Of a DNA stretch of 31,531 bases, positions 29,301 through 31,531 are shown piece after piece. A model generated the notes under the pieces. The model worked only from the letters and a program-made list of their open reading frames with translations. It had not been told where the DNA came from and ran no database searches. Where the stretch lies: positions 2,327 through 33,857 of the forward strand of contig MU647949.1 of NCBI GenBank assembly GCA_026770585.1, read 5' to 3'. The DNA is from Baffinella frigidus. Lineage: Eukaryota > Cryptophyceae > Cryptomonadales > Baffinellaceae. Numbering within the stretch: the first letter of the stretch is position 1; each line of letters begins with the position of its first letter. Made by a program: the position numbers and the translations under genes.

Positions 29301-31134
29301 TACGGATTGCCTACCGTAGGGTATGTCCCTACAGATTGCCTACCGTAGGGTATATCCCTACAGATTGCCTACCGTAGGGTATGTCCCTAGGGATTGCCTA
29401 CCGTAGGATCATATGGATACTCACTCAAGGGTCAACGCTGAAACGCGTGACAAACAACCAGGAGGTCGCCGTGTCAAAAAGCATCACCAACACACGCCCC
29501 AGAGTGGGAATCCTAGCTCTGCCTCACACGGTTGGGTATCATCACAATGATGAGACCGGAGGTCAATTTCCCGGGGTTCAGTGCAAACCCGGCAACGTGT
29601 GGGGTGGAAACGATCAGCCAGCCCGAGTGAGACAGAGCTAGGAATCAACACCTGGCACGCACGAAGCTGCGCGTGCCCTCTTGCCACCCGTGTGCTCCGA
29701 CCGCGCGTCTAATAAACGGGCGCCAAAAAAAAACGTGGCAAATACCCCCGTACTAACAACGACGGCGCGGTACTAATCTAGGACGCACCCCGTGCAGGCG
29801 GTGGAACAGCAAGTGTCGCGCCTGCGCGAGGAGGCTCTCGCCGCTGCCTCTGCCGCCAAGGTCCGACACCCCTCCCACGTCCTCTCTCTCTCTCTCTCTC
29901 TCTCGTTATCTCTCTCTCTCTCTCTCTCCATTTCTCTCTCTCCCCCCATCTCTCGCTCTCTCTCTCTGGCACGCGCCTGGCGCTCCAGGCAACTCGCTGC
30001 GGCGAAGCATCGATTCGATTGGTACGCGAGTTGCTTCGATTCGATGCGACTTTTGTGCGCCGCAAGTTGCCGTCGGCTGACCGTGTCGGGTGGTGGGGGG
30101 CTCACACCTGTCAGGTGGGAGGAGGAGGCTCACGGTGTCGGCTTGTTTTTGGGTGGGGGGGCTGACGCGGTGTCGGGTTGGTTGGCGAGAGAGGGGGGCA
30201 GAAGAGGGGGGCGGGTGGCGGCGGAGAGGCAGAAGGCTAACCATCTCTCTCGCTCTCTTTCTCCCTCTCTCTCTCCCTCTCTCTCTCCCTCCCTCTCTCT
30301 CTCTCGCAGGGGCGGGTGGCGGCGGTGTGCGGAGAGAGGCAAGAGGCTGAGCGATCGTTTCTTCGCTTCCGCGGGGAAGTTGAGGAGCGCGCTCGCGCTG
30401 AGGTCCGAATCTCTCTCATAAACACACACACTCTCTCTCTCTCTCGCTCTCTCTTTCTCTCTCTCTCTCTCACACACACTTTCTCTCTCTGCCCCCCCCT
30501 CTCTCGAGATCGCTCTATCTCTCTCTGGTTCTGCCCCTTTACCCGCGCCGAAGTCCGATCTTTCTCTCTCTCCCCTTCCCCCTCTGTTTGTCTCTCTCTC
30601 TCTCTCTTTCTATGTATCTCGCTCTCTCGGGGGGGGTCGGGTTCTCCCGTCATTGATTGCATAGAGGCACGGCGGAAGGAAACCTGAAGCGCAGCTGCGC
30701 CCCTGCAGGAAGATGCTTGAGACAGCCCCTCCTGCAGCAAGCACGCTCCGATCGCAACCTCACATTTCCCGCCTGGCACAACATATAACCTCAAACCCCA
30801 CCCCAACCCTCAAATCCTCAACCCCAAATTCCAAACTCCAAACCCTGAACCATGAACCCTGAAACCTAGAATCCAAACCGCAAACCCGAAACTCCGTTTG
30901 ACGTTACGCCAGATCGAAGCGAAGGAGGCAGAGGCGCGTCTCTGTCGCATTCACCTTATGCTATCTTACGGGTGGATTATACGCTAGGGCAAATCTATGC
31001 AGATGCTAAGATAGCAAACCCCGCCCTCAAGATAAAGCAAACCCGCGTTTGAAAAGTGGGGCGACCCCATGCGGCAGATCGAAGCGAAAGAGGCAGAGGC
31101 GCGGGCGCTGCGCGCACACCTCGCTACCCTCCAG
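17274..31134 (+). CDS. Long coiled-coil protein with Sfi1-like Trp units (27 or more exons, partial)
   Basis: No ortholog named. The exons listed join into about 820 residues running out of the window. Nearly all are Ala/Glu/Gln/Arg/Lys heptad sequence (for example NVLKQRLADLAE, EALREEVGLLKTAAYKQEQAL, KVAEAELLQTKLTQA). The middle, 20799-22493, adds Trp-centred helices (NAVLAWHALTARAARL, MRRVLGRWGALTADK, RLLRAWLLASS, MLQHWRGYAQ), resembling the spaced Trp repeats of centrin-binding Sfi1-type proteins. By family logic this suggests a basal body, centrosome or flagellar-root filament protein; this is inference. Most introns are phase 0. Phase breaks near 22.5-24 kb and 27.5-28 kb mean an exon is missing or misjudged at each. 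Many of its introns carry partial copies of adjacent exon edges. No start codon or stop was found. Confidence 0.8.
17490..17563 (+). CDS. Coiled-coil gene, exon 2
   Basis: NEELKKLFEQSRAISLAQAD then RAQR and a split Glu, accAG to CGAGA|GTAAAT. Confidence 0.85.
17683..17860 (+). CDS. Coiled-coil gene, exon 3
   Basis: 59 codons after cacAG, phase 2 in, donor GAG|GTGTGC. Helical, with ARLKAEVGAHAGEIRSLTEE and EEINVLKQRLADLAE. Confidence 0.88.
18218..18319 (+). CDS. Coiled-coil gene, exon 4 (GC donor)
   Basis: 34 codons: QRAALEKQEEALREEVGLLK then TAAYKQEQALREQ. Phase 0 joining to exon 5 needs the donor CAG|GCACGT, a GC-AG intron. Confidence 0.82.
18696..18715 (+). repeat. Head echo of exon 5
   Basis: cgcAG|GCGAACCGGGCGTCGAAGGC copies the first 20 nt of exon 5 with one change, 208 bp upstream; a TGTAGGG array lies between. 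Confidence 0.92.
18785..18868. repeat. TGTAGGG variant array
   Basis: About eleven nearly identical GTGTAGG heptamers, a variant of the telomere-type unit, on the plus (sense) strand. Confidence 0.95.
18904..19023 (+). CDS. Coiled-coil gene, exon 5
   Basis: 40 codons, ggcAG to GCG|GTGCGT: NRASKAETSAATAQEQSLLE then VRALLERSTEGRERDRVRA. Confidence 0.88.
19195..19340. repeat. Dispersed element, family C
   Basis: Shares CCAACGTTGACGGATTTGTA, CCGCACxCCxxGCATGTCA and CAACCxGAGTGAGGCAGAGC with 23060-23190; ends in the inverted-repeat motif of the family B MITEs. Confidence 0.85.
19385..19515. repeat. CCCTAAA/CCCTCAA tract
   Basis: Telomere-type C-strand repeat in the gene sense, with CCCTCAA variants, ending at the first echo of exon 6. 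Confidence 0.95.
19522..19772 (+). repeat. Three head echoes of exon 6
   Basis: Copies begin at 19522 (AQALERAEKNEP), 19618 (AASLEVAENNEP) and about 19742 (LALEGAEKNE). Each ends in GAACGAACxCT and passes straight into CCCTAAA/CTCAAACC repeat. The first two keep an acceptor AG; the third has gcATG. Confidence 0.92.
19842..19916 (+). CDS. Coiled-coil gene, exon 6
   Basis: 25 codons after ggcAG: AGALEGAEKSLAGLAAKVQD then AQREA; donor GCG|GTCTAC. It is the fourth and only complete copy of its head. Confidence 0.85.
19917..20072. repeat. CCCTAAA tract with variants
   Basis: Degenerate CCCTAAA, CCCTGAA and AACCTAA repeats in the gene sense, starting about 10 nt after the donor. Confidence 0.92.
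20317..20341 (+). repeat. Head echo of exon 7
   Basis: GCCGAGGCGCACGAAGGGTG repeats the exon 7 start GCGGAGGCGCACGAAGGGAG 60 bp upstream; its acceptor AG has become AG followed by GC. Confidence 0.85.
20377..20481 (+). CDS. Coiled-coil gene, exon 7
   Basis: 35 codons, gacAG to CGC|GTACGC: AEAHEGSAAAEARASSLGAS then LERSRADLAAGEAAR. Confidence 0.82.
20505..20577. repeat. Dispersed element shared with 28113-28182
   Basis: (TTC)n followed by CTCTCGATACAGGTCCTAGG and TAGGCCCTTGAGCCTTGAG; lies directly after exon 7. Confidence 0.85.
20799..21197 (+). CDS. Coiled-coil gene, exon 8 (Trp units)
   Basis: 133 codons, tgcAG to GCG|GTGCGT, phase 0, Ala/Arg-rich with GC-ending codons. NAVLAWHALTARAARLRVAV and MRRVLGRWGALTADK are Trp-centred helices, Sfi1-like. 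Confidence 0.9.
21262..21352. repeat. Fragment of family C/B element
   Basis: ACACATCCGTCAATTCGGGA and GACTGAGGCAGAGCTAGGAG are family blocks; the left inverted end is missing. Confidence 0.7.
21541..21579 (+). CDS. Coiled-coil gene, exon 9 (candidate)
   Basis: VAVHARGVGGVFQ between ggcAG and CAG|GTGCGA, phase 0. Short, so supported only by phase. Confidence 0.4.
21858..21904 (+). CDS. Coiled-coil gene, exon 10 (candidate)
   Basis: READTCRQPWLCRTT plus a split Leu, ctgcAG to CTTT|GTACCC; phase 2 out fits the next exon. Confidence 0.45.
22015..22117 (+). CDS. Coiled-coil gene, exon 11 (Trp unit)
   Basis: 34 codons, phase 2 in, AAG|GTCTTA out: RCMGEAAAQERLLRAWLLAS then SARPSK. The Trp spacing resembles exon 8. 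Confidence 0.65.
22195..22242. repeat. GC dinucleotide then GA repeat
   Basis: About 14 CG dinucleotides followed by AGAGAG; potential alternating purine-pyrimidine Z-DNA tract. Confidence 0.95.
22370..22905. repeat. Degenerate minisatellite with GAGAGGTGAGGTGACTGTTGG units
   Basis: At least six diverged units combining GTGGCGCGTGGCAG, GGGCGCGTGGGCAGAG and CGAGAGGTGAGGTGACTGTTG. Each bears possible GGTGAG donors and GGCAG acceptors. A small exon (22454-22493) lies within. Confidence 0.85.
22454..22493 (+). CDS. Coiled-coil gene, exon 12 (candidate Trp unit)
   Basis: LFTMLQHWRGYAQ between gacAG and CAAG|GTGCTG. Strongly Sfi1-like, but its phase 1 end does not fit the next recognised exon. 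Confidence 0.5.
23060..23190. repeat. Dispersed element, family C
   Basis: GTTGACGGATTTGTACCGCA, CGGCATGTCA and CAACCCGAGTGAGGCAGAGC in the same order as at 19195-19340. Confidence 0.85.
23245..23330. repeat. Foldback element, 86 bp
   Basis: GGCGTCATCCT...CGGCATTCCGTA at the left is the inverse of TACGGAATGCCG...AGGATGACGCC at the right; the loop has TACGGTA-type palindromes. Confidence 0.92.
23836..23895 (+). repeat. Head echo of exon 13 (60 bp)
   Basis: gacAG|GCGCGAGGGGGTGCTGTTCG onward copies most of exon 13 145 bp upstream: REGVLFASAFKELCVRAAG against REGAVIAFAFEELCARAAD. It then runs into the palindrome TCTAGAACGTTCTAGA (23894-23909) and a stop. Confidence 0.93.
23981..24056 (+). CDS. 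Coiled-coil gene, exon 13
   Basis: 25 codons, phase 2 in, GCG|GTACCC out: REGAVIAFAFEELCARAADA then RHRAA. Confidence 0.8.
24060..24177. repeat. CCCGAAA/ACCATAA/CCCTAAA tract
   Basis: Telomere-like units and an ACCATAAACCATACA sub-array fill the whole intron between exons 13 and 14, right up to the acceptor. Confidence 0.93.
24179..24259 (+). CDS. Coiled-coil gene, exon 14
   Basis: 27 codons, ctcAG to CAG|GTCTAG: AASDAAAKRDTEEAEAAAGR then AVAAAQ. Confidence 0.85.
24262..24465. repeat. CCCTAAA tract, 200 bp
   Basis: Long, nearly regular telomere-type repeat beginning 2-3 nt after the donor of exon 14. Confidence 0.97.
24523..24797 (+). CDS. Coiled-coil gene, exon 15 (purine-rich)
   Basis: 91 codons plus a split codon, tccAG to CAG|GTTCAC (phase 2). 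Built from GAGGCGGAG-type codons: Ala/Glu/Val/Arg helix with KVAAQWQVEEAEAGAERRVG. The sense strand is extremely G-rich and C-poor. Confidence 0.85.
24805..25060. repeat. CCCTAAA tract with variants
   Basis: Regular CCCTAAA with CCCGAAA, CCCTGAA and CCCTCAA islands; fills the intron between exons 15 and 16. Confidence 0.96.
25066..25108 (+). CDS. Coiled-coil gene, exon 16
   Basis: GAEESRDAAVAEMQ, acaAG to CAG|GTCTCA, phase 2 in, which matches exon 15. Confidence 0.72.
25179..25312. mobile_element. MITE-like element, family B, with 5-bp TSD
   Basis: Left end CTAGCTCTGCCTCACG, right end GTCAGGCATAGCTAG (imperfect inverses), flanked by GAAAC at 25174-25178 and 25313-25317. 134 bp, non-coding. 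An almost identical architecture occurs at 29513-29641. Confidence 0.88.
25538..25560. repeat. Short perfect hairpin
   Basis: GAAAACAC/GTGTTTTC with a 7-nt loop, inside an AT-richer intron stretch (25340-25670) that has an open frame but no coding support. Confidence 0.8.
25682..25732 (+). CDS. Coiled-coil gene, exon 17
   Basis: GLEKKIRDHEDALAIAQ, gcAG to CAG|GTCCAA, phase 0. Confidence 0.8.
25733..25795. repeat. CCCTCAA/CCCTAAA tract
   Basis: Short telomere-like array starting directly after the donor of exon 17. Confidence 0.88.
26048..26095. repeat. Foldback, 48 bp
   Basis: GATTTGTACC and GGTACAAATC at the ends, with an inner GxGCGCTG/CAGCGCTC pair around TTTC. The motif GATTTGTACC recurs in family C elements. 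Confidence 0.9.
26468..26516 (+). repeat. Head echo of exon 18 (49 bp)
   Basis: gcAG|CGGGTGAACCGAATGCACGA onward reproduces RVNRMHEESMAKLESE, then reads WG-stop. It sits 102 bp before the true exon and keeps a usable acceptor. Confidence 0.94.
26570..26683 (+). CDS. Coiled-coil gene, exon 18
   Basis: 38 codons, gcAG to CAG|GTGCCC: RVNRMHEESMATLESKVAEA then ELLQTKLTQASEALSLSQ. Clear heptads. Confidence 0.9.
26771..26848. repeat. Long foldback, about 33-bp arms
   Basis: CATAGCTCG...ACCCGACACACCCAGGACTTT pairs with AAAGTCGTGGGTGTGTCGGG...CGAGCTATG across an 11-nt loop. Non-coding. Confidence 0.92.
26976..26999. repeat. Perfect 10-bp-arm palindrome
   Basis: CGATCGGACC/GGTCCGATCG around CTTT; the right half recurs as GATCCGATCGAGACACTC at 26714. 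Confidence 0.85.
27131..27202. repeat. 18-bp tandem repeat, four copies
   Basis: TGTATGTCTTACGCTGGT units with small changes, shortly before the exon 19 acceptor. Confidence 0.95.
27226..27288 (+). CDS. Coiled-coil gene, exon 19 (GC donor)
   Basis: 21 codons after ggcAG: MASEAKDSDLLASRAQAEML then Q. Ends CAG|GCACCC, the second GC-AG candidate. Confidence 0.82.
27290..27433. repeat. CCCTAAA tract
   Basis: Fills the whole intron between exons 19 and 20, from donor to acceptor. Confidence 0.96.
27436..27486 (+). CDS. Coiled-coil gene, exon 20 (3' end unsure)
   Basis: ATVQDLQSEVSKLETRQ after accAG. No GT or GC donor follows directly (CAG|TATCCC), and the frame stays open to 27835, so the end is uncertain. 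Confidence 0.65.
27731..27870 (+). repeat. Two head echoes of exon 21
   Basis: AGGAGGAGGACGG at 27731-27743 and gcAG|GGAGGAGGACGCGTCATGAG at 27848-27870 copy the exon 21 start GGAGGAAGACGGGTCATCAG. Confidence 0.82.
28031..28112 (+). CDS. Coiled-coil gene, exon 21
   Basis: 27 codons, phase 2 in, CAG|GTTCTT out: EEDGSSANVVALERETHGLR then RRNSTLQ. Confidence 0.78.
28113..28182. repeat. Dispersed element between two copies of an exon end
   Basis: TCTCGATACAGGTCCTAGGT then AGGCCC...GAGxCTTGAG, preceded by a TTCTTC tract, is shared with 20505-20575. Here it is flanked by two copies of the 24-nt exon 21 end plus donor. Confidence 0.85.
28184..28208 (+). repeat. Tail echo of exon 21
   Basis: CGCAACTCCACTCTCCAGGT and TCT repeat the exon end and donor at 28096-28117 (one C/T change inside the 20-mer). 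Confidence 0.92.
28242..28588. repeat. Segment bounded by 17-bp direct repeats
   Basis: CATGCGGGGTAGATACC occurs at 28242-28258 and 28572-28588. Between them lie a 22-bp tandem array and the hairpin GGAACGCC/GGCGTTCC. The left repeat is preceded by CGCATGATGA/TCATCATGCG. Confidence 0.85.
28326..28435. repeat. 22-bp tandem repeat, five copies
   Basis: AAATTGCCATGCCATCATCA(CC), one base differing in the second copy. Head-to-tail without spacers. Confidence 0.98.
28737..28895 (+). repeat. Two head echoes of exon 22
   Basis: gcAG|GCTGAGATGGACACAAAGGT (28737) and gcAG|GCGAAGATGGACACCATCGG (28869) copy the exon 22 head GCTGAGATGGACACCAAGGC; both keep the acceptor. Confidence 0.93.
28973..29026 (+). 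CDS. Coiled-coil gene, exon 22
   Basis: AEMDTKAEALAASETRIL, cgcAG to CTG|GTCCGC, phase 0. Echoes occur on both sides. Confidence 0.82.
29075..29460. repeat. Palindromic GATTGCCTACCGTAGGG array
   Basis: Two copies of a TATGGATA...CACTxxAGGGT...CGCTGAAACGCG block (29090-29125, 29410-29450) enclose repeated GGATTGCCTACCGTAGGG units; related to family A. Confidence 0.88.
29127..29281 (+). repeat. Two tail echoes of exon 22
   Basis: GCGTCGGAGACTCG(A/C)(A/G)TCC then TGGCCCG at 29128 and 29252 copy the exon end and intron start (TCGGAGACTCGCATCCTGGT). The donor GT is changed to GC in both. Confidence 0.92.
29513..29641. mobile_element. MITE-like element, family B, with 5-bp TSD
   Basis: Left CTAGCTCTGCCTCAC, right GTGAGACAGAGCTAG, flanked by GAATC at 29508-29512 and 29642-29646. 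129 bp, no coding capacity. Internal GATGAGACCGGAGGTCAATT matches 25179-25312. Confidence 0.9.
29798..29860 (+). CDS. Coiled-coil gene, exon 23
   Basis: VEQQVSRLREEALAAASAAK after a first Ala, tgcAG to AAG|GTCCGA, phase 0. Confidence 0.88.
29879..29968. repeat. CT simple repeat
   Basis: CTCTCT tract starting about 20 nt after the donor of exon 23. Confidence 0.95.
30209..30237 (+). repeat. Head echo of exon 24
   Basis: GGGCGGGTGGCGGCGGAGAG then GCAGAAGGC copies the exon 24 head with a 6-nt deletion (GRVAAERQKA against GRVAAVCGERQEA); a CT tract separates them. Confidence 0.85.
30310..30402 (+). CDS. Coiled-coil gene, exon 24
   Basis: 31 codons, cgcAG to GAG|GTCCGA: RVAAVCGERQEAERSFLRFR and GEVEERARAE. 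Confidence 0.86.
30431..30630. repeat. CT-rich tract with a tail echo of exon 24
   Basis: CTCTCT repeats interrupted at 30544-30560 by CGCGCCGAAGTCCGATCT, a copy of the exon 24 end plus donor (CGCGCTGAGGTCCGAATCT). Confidence 0.85.
30790..30895. repeat. Degenerate telomere-like tract
   Basis: CCCTCAA, CCCTGAA and CCCAAA units ahead of the echo of exon 25. Confidence 0.85.
30913..30940 (+). repeat. Head echo of exon 25
   Basis: gccAG|ATCGAAGCGAAGGAGGCAGA onward matches the first 26 nt of exon 25 with one change, 165 bp upstream. Confidence 0.93.
30959..31016. repeat. Small element with 10-bp inverted ends
   Basis: TGCTATCTTA and TAAGATAGCA are exact inverses 38 nt apart; it lies between the echo and exon 25. 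Confidence 0.85.
31078..31134 (+). CDS. Coiled-coil gene, exon 25 (GC donor)
   Basis: IEAKEAEARALRAHLATLQ, ggcAG to CAG|GCACAC, the third GC-AG candidate. (Exon numbers here follow recognised order; some intervening ones may be missing.). Confidence 0.83.
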
Positions 31135-31135
31135 G

Positions 31136-31531
31136 CACACCCTACAACCTACACCCCACCCCCCACAAACCCTACACCCTACACCCTACACCTTCGACCC
31201 TGAACCCTAAACCCTAAACCCTAAACCTTGAACCCTGAACCCTAAACCCTAAACCCGAAAACCTAAAACCTGAACCCTAAACCCTAGACCCTAAACTCTA
31301 AACCCTGAACCCTAGACCAGGCCGCTCCTCAACCCTCAACTCTGGACTTCAAACCCCAACCCTTACACCCGACACCCACCACCATATACCCCACACCCCA
31401 AACTCTCAACCCAACACCATCAACACCTGTTGGCGGTGCAGGCAGCGCGGACCAGATCGCGGCGGACGCCACACCAAACCCTAAACCCTAAACACCCCAC
31501 TCTCTCATTCTTTCCACCCCCCCTTCCCCCC
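31136..31531. repeat. CCCTAAA/CCCTACA tract to window end
   Basis: Telomere-type repeat with variants, interrupted at 31316-31327 (accAG|GCCGCTC) and 31435-31470 (tgcAG|GCAGCGCGGACC). These may be an echo and the head of the next exon, beyond what can be resolved here. Confidence 0.85.

Noticed and set aside
30130-30806. Arg/Glu-rich minus-strand open frames
   Set aside because: They are translations of CT/GA simple repeats (RERERE) opposite genuine exons.

Overview
This is a stretch of a eukaryotic nuclear genome, not a bacterial or viral one. Coding sequence is broken into about 60 short GC-rich exons (about 26 to 400 nt). Introns are long and loaded with simple repeats, small inverted-repeat elements and many interstitial tracts of the plant/alga/alveolate-type telomere repeat TTTAGGG/CCCTAAA. 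That repeat type, together with the gene content, suggests a protist from an algal or alveolate lineage; a chromerid or dinoflagellate relative would fit. This is an inference, and no species is assigned. Exons were found by reading all frames for AG...GT bounded blocks and requiring the reading phase to carry across each junction.

Layout, left to right. (1) 121-8679, plus strand: 18 phase-consistent exons give about 827 residues of a protein that enters the window already begun. It has a long acidic, Ser-rich N-terminal region, one membrane span, an ectodomain of about 215 residues, a second span and a short C-terminal tail ending at TAG 8677-8679. (2) 9463-14190, minus strand: the regulatory (beta) subunit of protein kinase CK2, nine exons with all internal introns in phase 0, recognised with high confidence from the CPxxxC/CPKC zinc finger and the family signature blocks. 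Genes 1 and 2 converge. (3) 15134-16291, minus strand: a less certain unrecognised gene with two very short introns. (4) 17274-31134 and beyond, plus strand: at least 27 exons of a long Ala/Glu/Arg-rich coiled-coil protein with Trp-centred helical units reminiscent of Sfi1/centrin-binding repeats; neither end was found. Genes 3 and 4 diverge from an AT-rich inverted repeat.

The most striking signal belongs to no standard feature class. Next to many exons the intron carries one to three partial copies of that exon's edge. Head echoes (acceptor AG plus 12-60 nt of the exon start) always lie upstream of the full exon. Tail echoes (exon end plus donor) always lie downstream. They occur in three genes on both strands and are usually separated by telomere-like repeats, CT/GA tracts or small palindromic elements. 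It looks as if introns here grow by repeated duplication across splice junctions, with the outermost complete copies retained for splicing.

Other points: three introns with GC donors all reading CAG|GCAC; a strong tendency for the C-rich telomeric strand to be in the transcribed sense of introns; a MITE-like family with 5-bp target-site duplications; and several long near-perfect foldbacks. No rRNA, tRNA, CRISPR array or prokaryotic operon was seen.
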